Part shown: piece after piece, positions 41,157 to 50,170 of the stretch
Layout of the letters: each line of letters opens with the position of its first letter
Position numbering within the stretch: the stretch's first letter is position 1
Source of the DNA: Marivivens donghaensis
GTDB lineage: Bacteria; Pseudomonadota; Alphaproteobacteria; Rhodobacterales; Rhodobacteraceae
DNA length: 64,000 nt
Direction: 5' to 3'
NCBI RefSeq assembly: GCF_030410045.1
Contig: NZ_JAUFRA010000004.1
Location: 186,001-250,000, forward strand
Made by a program: the position numbers and the translations under genes
Notes under the pieces: model-generated
Databases searched by the model: none
Told to the model about the DNA's origin: nothing
The model's input: only the letters and a program-made list of their open reading frames with translations

Positions 41157-43178
41157 ATGTCCGATCTTAAGAAAATCATCATCGACGGGATTGAGGTAGA
41201 AGTGCCCGGTGCCATGACCCTGATTCAAGCCTGTGAAGAGGCTGGGGTTGAAGTTCCGCGTTTCTGCTATCACGAGCGTTTGTCCATCGCGGGCAACTGC
41301 CGCATGTGCCTCGTTGAGGTGGTCGGCGGCCCGCCGAAACCTGCGGCCTCCTGTGCGATGCAGGTCAAAGACTTGCGCCCTGGCCCTGAGGGTCAGCCGC
41401 CTGTTGTGAAAACCAACAGCCCAATGGTTAAAAAGGCGCGTGAAGGCGTGATGGAGTTTCTCCTGATCAACCACCCGCTGGATTGCCCGATCTGTGACCA
41501 AGGTGGCGAATGCGACCTTCAGGATCAGGCAATGGCTTACGGCGTCGACTTCTCGCGCTACCGCGAACCGAAACGTGCGTCGGACGACCTGAACCTCGGC
41601 CCGCTCGTTGAAACCCACATGACCCGTTGTATTTCGTGCACCCGCTGTGTGCGCTTTACGACTGAGGTCGCTGGCATCACCCAGATGGGCCAAACTGGCC
41701 GTGGCGAAGATGCAGAGATTACATCTTACCTGAACCAGACACTCGATTCGAACATGCAGGGCAACATCGTTGACCTCTGCCCAGTTGGTGCTCTGGTTTC
41801 CAAACCTTACTCGTTCACCGCGCGTCCGTGGGAACTGACCAAGACCGAAACCATCGACGTGATGGATGCGCTTGGTTCGAACATCCGCGTTGATACTAAA
41901 GGCCGCAAGGTCATGCGTATCCTGCCGCGCAACCATGACGGCGTGAACGAAGAGTGGATTTCGGATAAGTCGCGTTACGTTTGGGACGGCCTGAGCCGCC
42001 AGCGTCTCGATACTCCTTATATCCGTGAAAACGGCAAGTTGCGCAAAGCGGTCTGGGACGAAGCTCTGACCGCTGTTGCTGCAGCGATGAAGGGCAAGAA
42101 AGTCGCTGGTCTGATTGGTGATCTTGCGAACGTCGAATCCGCATTCAGCCTCAAAACCCTGATCGAAGGTCTGGGCGGCAAGGTTGAGGCGCGTACCGAC
42201 AAGGCGCGTCTGCCTGCTGGTAACCGTTCCGCTTATGTTGGCACCGCGCTGATCGAAGACATCGATCATGCTGACAACATTTTCATGATCGGCACCAACC
42301 CGCGTGTTGAAGCGCCAGTTCTGAACTCTCGTATCCGCAAAGCGTGGCTGCGTGGTGCAACTGTTGGTCTGGTCGGTGAAGCTGTCGATCTGACCTATGA
42401 TTACACCCACGTTGGCACCGACCGCGCAGCGCTTGAGCAGCTGTTGGCGATGGATCACTCTGACAAACAAGGCACCAATGGTGTCATCATCGTTGGTCAG
42501 GGCGCATTGAACGAAGCTGACGGCGAGGCTGTTCTGGCTGCCGCACAATCGCTTGCTGAAAAGGGCGGTGCTAAACTTCTCGTTCTGCACACTGCTGCGG
42601 CTCGTGTTGGTGCGCTGGACGTAAACGCTGTTACCGAAGGTGGCCTTGAGGCTGCTCTTGATGGTGCGGAAGTTGTTTACAACCTTGGCGCCGACGAAGT
42701 TGAGATCGGTGACGGTGCATTCGTGATCTACCAAGGTTCGCATGGCGACCGTGGTGCACACCGCGCCGACATCATCCTGCCGGGTGCAGCTTACACAGAA
42801 GAAAACGGTCTCTTTGTGAACACCGAAGGTCGTCCGCAGCTCGCAATGCGCGCAGCGTTTGCACCAGGTGAAGCAAAAGAAAACTGGGCGATCCTGCGTG
42901 CGCTGTCCGCAGAGCTGGGCGCAACCCTTCCGTGGGATTCGCTGGCTCAACTGCGTCAGGCGCTGGTCGCTGCGGTTCCGCATCTGGCTGACATCGACGT
43001 TGTTGCCGAGAACACTTGGACTGCGCTGCCTGTAACTAAGCTGGGCAAAGCAACCTTCCGCAACGCGGTCAAAGATTTCTACCTGACCAACCCGATTGCT
43101 CGGTCGTCTGCACTGATGGCTGAACTCTCGGCAGCGGCCAAGGCACGCGCCGAATCGACCAAGGTCGCGGCGGAGTAA
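41157..43178 (+). CDS. nuoG: NADH-quinone oxidoreductase subunit G
   Basis: 673-aa 75-kDa-type subunit. The N-terminal ferredoxin domain has CYHERLSIAGNCRMC for [2Fe-2S] N1b; NHPLDCPICDQGGECDLQD includes the His-ligated N5 cluster; CISCTRCVRF with a later LCPVGAL binds N4. The rest is the molybdopterin-oxidoreductase-like domain without cofactor. ATG 41157 (MSDLKKIIIDG) is the conserved start; an upstream ATG at 41094 is not supported. Confidence 0.96.
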   Translation: MSDLKKIIIDGIEVEVPGAMTLIQACEEAGVEVPRFCYHERLSIAGNCRMCLVEVVGGPPKPAASCAMQVKDLRPGPEGQPPVVKTNSPMVKKAREGVMEFLLINHPLDCPICDQGGECDLQDQAMAYGVDFSRYREPKRASDDLNLGPLVETHMTRCISCTRCVRFTTEVAGITQMGQTGRGEDAEITSYLNQTLDSNMQGNIVDLCPVGALVSKPYSFTARPWELTKTETIDVMDALGSNIRVDTKGRKVMRILPRNHDGVNEEWISDKSRYVWDGLSRQRLDTPYIRENGKLRKAVWDEALTAVAAAMKGKKVAGLIGDLANVESAFSLKTLIEGLGGKVEARTDKARLPAGNRSAYVGTALIEDIDHADNIFMIGTNPRVEAPVLNSRIRKAWLRGATVGLVGEAVDLTYDYTHVGTDRAALEQLLAMDHSDKQGTNGVIIVGQGALNEADGEAVLAAAQSLAEKGGAKLLVLHTAAARVGALDVNAVTEGGLEAALDGAEVVYNLGADEVEIGDGAFVIYQGSHGDRGAHRADIILPGAAYTEENGLFVNTEGRPQLAMRAAFAPGEAKENWAILRALSAELGATLPWDSLAQLRQALVAAVPHLADIDVVAENTWTALPVTKLGKATFRNAVKDFYLTNPIARSSALMAELSAAAKARAESTKVAAE

Positions 43179-43184
43179 AAAAAC

Positions 43185-43574
43185 ATGAGAGCCATCGTCA
43201 TATCGGCGTTGGCTCTGATGGGGTGCACCGCATCCCACGACACCGGAGCAGGGCAGGGACCATTGGTCCCAACTTACAAAGGTGTAGAAACACGGCTCTT
43301 AGATGGCGACCTTGTTGGTTTTAAGGTTGCAATGACAGGGGCAAGGGGGCCAGAGGACGTAGAACGCTACGCTCGATGCGCCGCCGCACAATACACGCTG
43401 ATCCGTGGATACGGGTTTGCACGACACGTTCGCACTCTAGTCGATGAAGAGGCTGGAACTTGGGTCGCGGATGCTGTTTACACCATCTCGCCGGCGCTAC
43501 CGCGCGGGTTAAGAACAATAGACGCCGAAGTTACGGTGGCCGATTGCGGCGCATCGGGCATACCGACGGTGTAA
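43185..43574 (+). CDS. Putative lipoprotein between nuoG and nuoH
   Basis: 129 aa starting MRAIVISALALMGCTAS, a lipoprotein signal with lipobox ALMGC. The mature part has two further cysteines (ARCAAAQ and VADCGAS). No family recognised. It begins 6 bp after nuoG and ends 10 bp before nuoH, so it is inside the operon. It uses codons such as AGA, CTA, TTA and ACA that are scarce in neighbouring nuo genes, which suggests low expression or a different history. Confidence 0.75.
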   Translation: MRAIVISALALMGCTASHDTGAGQGPLVPTYKGVETRLLDGDLVGFKVAMTGARGPEDVERYARCAAAQYTLIRGYGFARHVRTLVDEEAGTWVADAVYTISPALPRGLRTIDAEVTVADCGASGIPTV

Positions 43575-43584
43575 GGGGACGAAT

Positions 43585-44622
43585 ATGGTTGAATTTTTCA
43601 CCACGACCAACCTTGGGATCCTTCTGCTGACAGTGGGTCAGTGCCTTTTGGTTCTGGTACCGCTTCTGGTGGCTTTGGCCTTCCTGATGTATGCCGACCG
43701 TAAGGTCTGGGCTGCGGTGCAGATGCGTAAGGGCCCGAACATCGTAGGTGTGTTTGGTCTGCTGCAATCCTTTGCGGACTTTATCAAATATATCGTGAAG
43801 GAAATTGTCGTGCCTGCTGGCGCTGACAAATTCGTCTTCTTCCTCGCGCCACTGATTTCGTTCGTGATGGCCGTGATCGCGTGGGCGGTTATCCCGTTCA
43901 ACGACGGTTGGGTCCTCGCTGACATCAACGTCGCGATCCTCTACGTCTTTGCGATCTCGTCGCTCGAAGTTTACGGCGTGATCATGGGCGGTTGGGCATC
44001 GAACTCCAAATACCCGTTCCTCGGTTCGCTTCGCTCTGCCGCGCAGATGATCTCTTATGAGGTGTCGATCGGCCTGATCATCATCGGTGTGATTATCTCG
44101 ACCGGTTCGATGAACTTTGGCGACATCGTTCGTGCCCAAGACGGCTACGGCATCCTGTCGTGGTACTTCATCCCACACTTCCCGATGCTGTTCCTCTTCT
44201 TTATCTCGGCATTGGCTGAAACCAACCGTCCGCCGTTCGACCTTCCTGAGGCTGAATCGGAACTGGTTGCTGGTTATCAAGTTGAATACTCTTCGACCCC
44301 GTTCCTTCTGTTCATGATCGGTGAATTGACCGCGGTCGTGCTGATGTGTGCGCTGGTGTCGCTGTTGTTCCTTGGCGGCTGGTTGTCGCCGGTAGAATTC
44401 CTGCCCGATGGCATCCTCTGGATGGTCGCTAAAATGGTGTTCTGCTTCTTCATTTTCGCGATGGTTAAGGCCATCACCCCTCGTTACCGTTACGACCAAC
44501 TGATGCGTTTGGGCTGGAAAGTGTTCCTGCCGATGTCTCTGGCTTGGGTCGTTCTGGTGTCGTTCCTCGCTAAATTCGAAGTCCTCGGTGGGTTCTGGGC
44601 CCGCTGGGTGATTGGAGGCTAA
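43585..44622 (+). CDS. nuoH: NADH-quinone oxidoreductase subunit H
   Basis: 345-aa membrane subunit with about eight helices linking the quinone site to the proton channels. ADRKVWAAVQMRKGPNIVG is the first signature, LAETNRPPFDLPEAESELVAGYQVEYSS the second (here RPPFDLPEAESELVAGY), with the conserved acidic loop. Follows the lipoprotein gene by 10 bp and precedes nuoI by 3 bp. Confidence 0.96.
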   Translation: MVEFFTTTNLGILLLTVGQCLLVLVPLLVALAFLMYADRKVWAAVQMRKGPNIVGVFGLLQSFADFIKYIVKEIVVPAGADKFVFFLAPLISFVMAVIAWAVIPFNDGWVLADINVAILYVFAISSLEVYGVIMGGWASNSKYPFLGSLRSAAQMISYEVSIGLIIIGVIISTGSMNFGDIVRAQDGYGILSWYFIPHFPMLFLFFISALAETNRPPFDLPEAESELVAGYQVEYSSTPFLLFMIGELTAVVLMCALVSLLFLGGWLSPVEFLPDGILWMVAKMVFCFFIFAMVKAITPRYRYDQLMRLGWKVFLPMSLAWVVLVSFLAKFEVLGGFWARWVIGG

Positions 44623-44625
44623 TCC

Positions 44626-45120
44626 ATGACGCAGATCGATTACGGCCGCGCGGCCAAATATTTCCTGCTCGCTGACTTCATCAAAGGCTTCCGTCTCGGG
44701 TTCAAATACTTCTTCGCGCCCAAGGCGACGTTGAACTACCCGCACGAAAAAGGCCCGCTGTCCCCGCGTTTCCGTGGTGAACACGCGCTGCGTCGTTATC
44801 CCAACGGCGAAGAGCGTTGCATCGCATGTAAACTCTGCGAAGCGATTTGCCCGGCTCAGGCGATCACCATTGATGCGGAACCCCGCGAAGATGGCTCGCG
44901 CCGCACAACGCGCTACGACATCGACATGACCAAATGCATCTACTGCGGCTTCTGCCAAGAGGCCTGCCCAGTTGACGCAATCGTCGAAGGTCCGAACTTT
45001 GAATTCTCGACTGAAACCCGCGAAGAGCTGTTCTATGACAAGGCAAAACTCCTGTCGAACGGCGACCGTTGGGAAGCTGAGATTGCGCGTAACCTCGAAA
45101 TGGATGCGCCGTACCGATGA
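44626..45120 (+). CDS. nuoI: NADH-quinone oxidoreductase subunit I
   Basis: 164-aa ferredoxin-like subunit with two [4Fe-4S] clusters: CIACKLCEAICPAQAI and CIYCGFCQEACPVDAI (N6a and N6b). RFRGEHALRRYPNGEERC precedes the first cluster as in other NuoI. Its stop overlaps the next gene's ATG by 4 bp. Confidence 0.96.
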   Translation: MTQIDYGRAAKYFLLADFIKGFRLGFKYFFAPKATLNYPHEKGPLSPRFRGEHALRRYPNGEERCIACKLCEAICPAQAITIDAEPREDGSRRTTRYDIDMTKCIYCGFCQEACPVDAIVEGPNFEFSTETREELFYDKAKLLSNGDRWEAEIARNLEMDAPYR

Positions 45121-45530
45121 CCTCTGGATCTAACCCTTTTGAAGCCATGATGAAGGCTGGGCAGGATTGGGCAAAATCGCTCAATCCCGCGCTGGAATCG
45201 TTCATGCCCAAAGGGTTTGAAACCATGTGGCCCACCATGTCCGCAGACATGATGGAAGCAACTATGGGCAAGACCTTTAATCCTGAAGGTCTGGATGCCA
45301 AAACCCGTCTGCTTTTGACCCTGACCGGATTGACGATCATGGGCGCTCAAGCCGACGCACAGATCCGCCTGACTGTCCGCCACGCGCGCGAGGCAGGGGC
45401 CACCAAACAGGAGATCGCCGAGACCATTGCACAATCCGCAATGTTCGGAGGCGTTCCCGCAATGACCAAAGCCATGACACTCGCGAATGAGGTCATGGAA
45501 GAGGACGCTAAAAAGGACCGGGACGAATGA
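45117..45530 (+). CDS. Carboxymuconolactone decarboxylase/AhpD-fold protein in the nuo operon
   Basis: 137 aa. LDAKTRLLLTLTGLTIMGAQADAQIRLTVRHAREAGATKQEIAETI and the following FGGVPAMTKAM fit the CMD/AhpD helical fold (quoted in pieces: DAKTRLLLTL, HAREAGATKQEI). There is no cysteine anywhere in the protein, so the CxxC redox pair of AhpD is absent and peroxidase-partner activity is unlikely. It overlaps nuoI and nuoJ by 4 bp each. Role unknown. Confidence 0.83.
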   Translation: MTSGSNPFEAMMKAGQDWAKSLNPALESFMPKGFETMWPTMSADMMEATMGKTFNPEGLDAKTRLLLTLTGLTIMGAQADAQIRLTVRHAREAGATKQEIAETIAQSAMFGGVPAMTKAMTLANEVMEEDAKKDRDE

Positions 45531-46132
45531 GTGTAGCCGCTATCGCCTTTTATTGTTTTGCGCTGACCACCGTTGCGGGCGGCCTGTTCACAGTCGTGAG
45601 CCGGAACCCCGTCCATTCGGTTCTCTGGCTGATCTTGTCGTTCCTCTCTTCGGCGGGGCTCTTTGTTCTGCTGGGCGCGGAATTCATTGCAATGCTCTTG
45701 ATGATCGTTTACGTCGGCGCGGTCGCGGTTCTGTTCCTCTTTGTGGTCATGATGCTCGACATCGACTTTGCTGAGTTGAAGGCTGAGATGGCGAAATACA
45801 TGCCGCTCGCGCTTCTCATCGGTGTGATCATCCTCCTGCAGCTTGCGATGGCTTACGGGTCGTGGGCGTATTCGGACGGTTTCGAAACCCGTCTGGCCGC
45901 ACCGCAGGGCGATATGCAAAACACCGCCGCGCTGGGTCTTTTGGTTTACGACAAATATATCATGCTTTTCCAACTGGCAGGTCTGATCCTGCTGGTCGCG
46001 ATGATCGGGGCCATCGTGCTGACCCTGCGCCACCGCCAAAACATCAAACGTCAAGACGTTCTTGCCCAGCTTTACCGTGATCCGGCCAAAGCGATGGAGC
46101 TGAAAGACATCAAACCGGGGCAGGGGCTGTAA
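45527..46132 (+). CDS. nuoJ: NADH-quinone oxidoreductase subunit J
   Basis: 201-aa membrane subunit with five helices. SRNPVHSVLWLILSF, LGAEFIAMLLMIVYVGAVAVLFLFVVMMLDID is the conserved helix-3 region (here GAEFIAMLLMIVYVGAVAVL). The start overlaps the AhpD-fold gene. The stop codon overlaps a 14-codon mini-ORF leading into nuoK. Confidence 0.95.
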   Translation: MSVAAIAFYCFALTTVAGGLFTVVSRNPVHSVLWLILSFLSSAGLFVLLGAEFIAMLLMIVYVGAVAVLFLFVVMMLDIDFAELKAEMAKYMPLALLIGVIILLQLAMAYGSWAYSDGFETRLAAPQGDMQNTAALGLLVYDKYIMLFQLAGLILLVAMIGAIVLTLRHRQNIKRQDVLAQLYRDPAKAMELKDIKPGQGL

Positions 46133-46176
46133 TGCCAAAATTCGCGAAAAACAAAAGCGAGGGACGGAAGAAATGA
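46132..46176 (+). CDS. 14-codon mini-ORF bridging nuoJ and nuoK
   Basis: ATG shares a base with the nuoJ stop (TAATG) and the TGA overlaps the nuoK ATG (ATGA). The peptide would be MPKFAKNKSEGRKK, strongly basic. The nuoK ribosome site (GAGGGACGGAAG) lies inside it. Most likely a translational coupling device; a functional peptide is possible but unproven. Confidence 0.4.
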   Translation: MPKFAKNKSEGRKK

Positions 46177-46478
46177 TCGGAATTGAACACTATCTCACAG
46201 TTGCTGCGGCACTGTTCGTCATCGGGATTTTCGGGCTGTTCTTGAACCGCAAGAACATCATCATCCTGCTGATGTCGATCGAATTGATCCTTTTGTCGGT
46301 CAATATTAACTTCGTCGCTTTCTCGTCCTTCCTGAACGATCTGGTTGGCCAGGTGTTCACTCTCTTCGTGCTGACGGTTGCTGCTGCTGAAGCGGCGATT
46401 GGCCTCGCGATCCTCGTCTGTTTCTTCCGCAACCGCGGGACCATCGACGTTGAAGACGTCAACGTGATGAAAGGCTGA
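46173..46478 (+). CDS. nuoK: NADH-quinone oxidoreductase subunit K
   Basis: 101-aa, three-helix proton channel subunit. NRKNIIILLMSIELILLSVNINFVAF carries the essential membrane Glu in SIELILL, and TVAAAEAAIGLAILV carries the second Glu. GAGGGACGG precedes the ATG. Confidence 0.96.
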   Translation: MIGIEHYLTVAAALFVIGIFGLFLNRKNIIILLMSIELILLSVNINFVAFSSFLNDLVGQVFTLFVLTVAAAEAAIGLAILVCFFRNRGTIDVEDVNVMKG

Positions 46479-46484
46479 TCCGAC

Positions 46485-48605
46485 ATGGAAAAGTTTATCC
46501 TTCTTGCCCCCTTTGTCGGGTCGCTTATCGCGGGTTTCGGCTGGCGCTTTATCGGTGAAAAGGGCGCTCAGTGGCTGACCACTGGCATCCTGTTCCTCTG
46601 TGCTGCGCTGAGCTGGGTTCTGTTCCTGAATTTTGACGGCCAAGCCTACACGATCCACCTGCTGGACTGGATCAACTCTGGTACGCTGAACACCGATTGG
46701 GCGATCCGTATCGACCGTCTGACCGTGATCATGCTCATCGTGGTGAACACCGTGTCGTCACTCGTGCACCTCTATTCCATGGGCTACATGGCGCATGACG
46801 AAAACTGGGGTCATCACGAACACTATAAGGCACGTTTCTTTGCCTATCTGTCGTTCTTTACCTTCGCCATGCTCATGCTGGTTACCTCTGACAACCTCGT
46901 TCAGATGTTCTTTGGCTGGGAAGGCGTGGGCGTCGCATCCTACTTGCTGATCGGTTTCTACTACAAAAAACCGTCGGCAAACGCTGCTGCGATGAAAGCT
47001 TTCGTTGTGAACCGCGTTGGTGACTTTGGTTTCGCACTCGGTATCTTCGGTCTCTACATGCTGACCGACAGCATCCAGTTCGACGTCATCTTTGATAATG
47101 CGCCGCATCTGGCTGAAACCCAGCTTCACTTCCTGTGGAGCGATTGGAACGCGGCGAACCTGCTGGCCTTCCTGCTCTTTGTTGGTGCGATGGGTAAATC
47201 GGCTCAGCTGATCCTGCACACATGGCTGCCTGACGCGATGGAAGGCCCGACACCTGTGTCGGCTCTGATCCACGCCGCAACCATGGTGACCGCAGGCGTA
47301 TTCCTCGTCTGCCGCATGTCGCCGCTGTTCGAATATGCACCGGAAACCAAATCGTTCATCATGTACTTGGGCGCTGCGACCGCATTCTTTGCGGCAACTG
47401 TTGGCCTCGTTCAGAACGACATCAAACGCGTGATCGCATACTCGACCTGTTCGCAGCTGGGCTACATGTTCGTTGCGGCTGGCGCGGGTATCTACGGCGC
47501 TGCGATGTTCCACCTGTTCACACACGCTTTCTTTAAAGCGATGTTGTTCCTCGGCGCTGGTTCGGTCATCCACGCGATGCACCACGAACAGGACATGCGG
47601 AACTACGGTAACCTGCGTAAAAAAATCCCGTTCACCTTCTGGGCGATGATGATTGGTACGCTGGCTATTACCGGTGTTGGTATCCCGCTGACCTACTACG
47701 GTTTCGCTGGCTTCCTGTCCAAAGATGCGATCATCGAGAGTGCTTATGCTTCGGGTAACGGTTTTGCCTTCTGGGCACTTGTCATCGCGGCTCTGTTCAC
47801 CTCGTTCTACTCGTGGCGCCTCATGTTCATGACCTTCTACGGTAAAGAACGTGGCGATCATCACGCTCATGAACACGCACACGAAAGCCCGCTGGTTATG
47901 CTGGTGCCGCTTGGTGTACTTGCTATGGGCGCGATCTTTGCGGGTATGATCTGGCTGAAGCCGTTCTTCGGCGATCACGACAAAATGACCGAATTCTTCG
48001 GTATGCCACACCATGTTGCTGCTACCGAAGAGGGCGCTGCTGCCGATCACGCTGCACCCGCTGAGGAACATGCCGCGACTGACGCGGCCCACGGTGAAGT
48101 GGCTGCAGATGCGTCTCACGCTGCAATGGCGGCAGAGCATCACGGTGCAGAGCGTGGCGCGATCTACATGTCGGACGCTTCGAACGAAGTTCTCGACGCT
48201 GCGCACCACTCGCCAGTCTGGGTCAAGGTTAGCCCGTTCATCGCGATGCTAATCGGTTTCTTCACCGCTTGGGTGATGTATATCCGCAAGCCGCACCTGC
48301 CGGCACAGCTGGCAGCGAACCAGGCTCCGCTCTACAACTTCTTGCTCAACAAATGGTACTTCGACGAGCTGTATGACTTCGTCTTTGTCCAGCCTGCTAA
48401 GGCCATCGGTCGCTTCTTCTGGAAACGCGGTGACGAGCAAACAATCGACGGCGGGATCAACGGTCTGGCGATGGGTATCGTGCCCTTCCTGACCAAACTC
48501 GCGGGCCGCGCCCAGTCCGGTTACGTCTTTACTTACGCCTTCGCGATGGTTCTGGGCATCGCGGTCATTCTGACCTGGGTGACGCTCACCGGGGGATCGC
48601 ACTAA
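46485..48605 (+). CDS. nuoL: NADH-quinone oxidoreductase subunit L
   Basis: 706-aa antiporter-like proton pump subunit with the long lateral helix. FFGWEGVGVASYLLIGFYY has the key Glu, and HTWLPDAMEGPTPVSALIHAATMVTAGVFL the channel Lys/His set (quoted partly). Around residues 455-560 there is a His/Ala/Glu-rich segment (GDHHAHEHAHESP; then AAADHAAPAEEHAATDAAHG) between membrane helices, longer than in enteric NuoL. It ends one base into nuoM's ATG. Confidence 0.95.
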   Translation: MEKFILLAPFVGSLIAGFGWRFIGEKGAQWLTTGILFLCAALSWVLFLNFDGQAYTIHLLDWINSGTLNTDWAIRIDRLTVIMLIVVNTVSSLVHLYSMGYMAHDENWGHHEHYKARFFAYLSFFTFAMLMLVTSDNLVQMFFGWEGVGVASYLLIGFYYKKPSANAAAMKAFVVNRVGDFGFALGIFGLYMLTDSIQFDVIFDNAPHLAETQLHFLWSDWNAANLLAFLLFVGAMGKSAQLILHTWLPDAMEGPTPVSALIHAATMVTAGVFLVCRMSPLFEYAPETKSFIMYLGAATAFFAATVGLVQNDIKRVIAYSTCSQLGYMFVAAGAGIYGAAMFHLFTHAFFKAMLFLGAGSVIHAMHHEQDMRNYGNLRKKIPFTFWAMMIGTLAITGVGIPLTYYGFAGFLSKDAIIESAYASGNGFAFWALVIAALFTSFYSWRLMFMTFYGKERGDHHAHEHAHESPLVMLVPLGVLAMGAIFAGMIWLKPFFGDHDKMTEFFGMPHHVAATEEGAAADHAAPAEEHAATDAAHGEVAADASHAAMAAEHHGAERGAIYMSDASNEVLDAAHHSPVWVKVSPFIAMLIGFFTAWVMYIRKPHLPAQLAANQAPLYNFLLNKWYFDELYDFVFVQPAKAIGRFFWKRGDEQTIDGGINGLAMGIVPFLTKLAGRAQSGYVFTYAFAMVLGIAVILTWVTLTGGSH

Positions 48606-50158
48606 TGGAAAATCTTCTTTCGATCGTAACCTTCATCCCGCTCTTGGCCGCGGCCATTTTGGCCCTGTTCCTGCGTGGTGACGATGAAGGCGCCCGTAAG
48701 AACGCCAAATGGGTGGCAATGATTGCGACCGTTGCGACCTTCCTCGTGTCGCTGTTCATTCTGGCTGGTTTCGATCCGTCGAACACTGGAATGCAGTTCG
48801 TCGAAGACCGCGAGTGGCTCTTTGGTCTGCACTATAAGATGGGCGTAGACGGCATTTCGCTTCTGTTTGTGATGCTCTCGACCTTCCTCATGCCGTTGGT
48901 GATCTGGTCGGCATGGGACGTGACGCACCGCACCAAAGAATACATGATTGCGTTCCTGATGTTGGAAACGCTGATGCTCGGCGTGTTCATGGCGCTGGAT
49001 CTGGTCCTGTTCTACGTATTCTTCGAAGCAGGCCTGATCCCGATGTTCCTCATCATCGGTATCTGGGGTGGTAAGAACCGCATCTACGCGTCGTTCAAAT
49101 TCTTCCTCTACACCTTCCTCGGCTCGGTGCTTATGCTGGTGGCGATGGTTGCGATGTATGCAGACGCGGGCACCATGGATATCCCGACCTTGATGACCCA
49201 CGAATTCTCGACCGCTGGCTTCTCGGTGCTCGGTATTCAGGTGGTTGGCGGTCTGCAGACCATGCTCTTCCTCGCGTTCTTTGCATCTTTCGCGGTGAAA
49301 ATGCCGATGTGGCCTGTTCACACTTGGTTGCCTGACGCACACGTTCAAGCACCGACCGCTGGTTCGGTTGTTCTGGCAGCGATCCTGTTGAAGATGGGCG
49401 GCTACGGCTTCCTGCGCTTCTCGCTCCCGATGTTCCCAGTTGGCTCTGCTGTGATGGGTGATCTGGTACTTTGGATGTCGGCTATTGCGATCGTTTACAC
49501 CTCGCTCGTCGCGCTGGTCCAAGAGGACATGAAAAAGCTGATCGCTTATTCGTCGGTTGCACACATGGGCTACGTGACAATGGGTATCTTCGCGATGAAC
49601 CAGCAGGGTATCGACGGTGCGATCTTCCAGATGATCAGCCACGGCTTTATCTCTGGCGCGCTCTTCCTCTGTGTTGGCGTGATCTACGACCGCATGCACA
49701 CTCGTGACATCGACGCATACGGTGGCCTCGTAAACCGTATGCCGGCTTACGCGCTGTTGTTCATGTTCTTCACGATGGCGAACGTTGGTCTGCCGGGTAC
49801 CTCGGGCTTTGTCGGCGAATTCCTGACGCTCATGGGTATCTTCCAGGTGAACACTTGGGTGGCTGCTGTTGCGGCGCTCGGCGTGATCTTCTCGGCAGCT
49901 TATGCGCTGTGGCTCTACCGCCGCGTCGTTATGGGTGAGCTGATCAAGGAAAGCCTCAAATCCATCACCGACATGACTGGCCGTGAAAAGATGATCTTTG
50001 CACCGCTCGTCATCATGACCTTGCTCTTGGGTATCTACCCGAGCCTCGTGACCGACCTTATCGGGCCGAGCGTTGAAGCACTGGTTCACCACGTCCACAC
50101 CGCCATCGAGGCGAGCGACCTGACCGTCGCCGCTGTGGCCGAAGTCGCTGCACACTAA
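48605..50158 (+). CDS. nuoM: NADH-quinone oxidoreductase subunit M
   Basis: 517-aa antiporter-like subunit. FYVFFEAGLIPMFLIIGIWGG includes the conserved membrane Glu, VHTWLPDAHVQAPTAGSVVLAAILLKMGGYGFLR the central channel motif (quoted partly), and LIAYSSVAHMGYV the second discontinuous helix. Starts on the last base of nuoL's stop region; 12 bp before nuoN. Confidence 0.96.
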   Translation: MENLLSIVTFIPLLAAAILALFLRGDDEGARKNAKWVAMIATVATFLVSLFILAGFDPSNTGMQFVEDREWLFGLHYKMGVDGISLLFVMLSTFLMPLVIWSAWDVTHRTKEYMIAFLMLETLMLGVFMALDLVLFYVFFEAGLIPMFLIIGIWGGKNRIYASFKFFLYTFLGSVLMLVAMVAMYADAGTMDIPTLMTHEFSTAGFSVLGIQVVGGLQTMLFLAFFASFAVKMPMWPVHTWLPDAHVQAPTAGSVVLAAILLKMGGYGFLRFSLPMFPVGSAVMGDLVLWMSAIAIVYTSLVALVQEDMKKLIAYSSVAHMGYVTMGIFAMNQQGIDGAIFQMISHGFISGALFLCVGVIYDRMHTRDIDAYGGLVNRMPAYALLFMFFTMANVGLPGTSGFVGEFLTLMGIFQVNTWVAAVAALGVIFSAAYALWLYRRVVMGELIKESLKSITDMTGREKMIFAPLVIMTLLLGIYPSLVTDLIGPSVEALVHHVHTAIEASDLTVAAVAEVAAH

Positions 50159-50170
50159 GGAGCCGGACAA

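Noticed and set aside
41031..43238. 735-codon minus-strand frame opposite nuoG
   Set aside because: Shadow of nuoG; no domain and no ribosome site.
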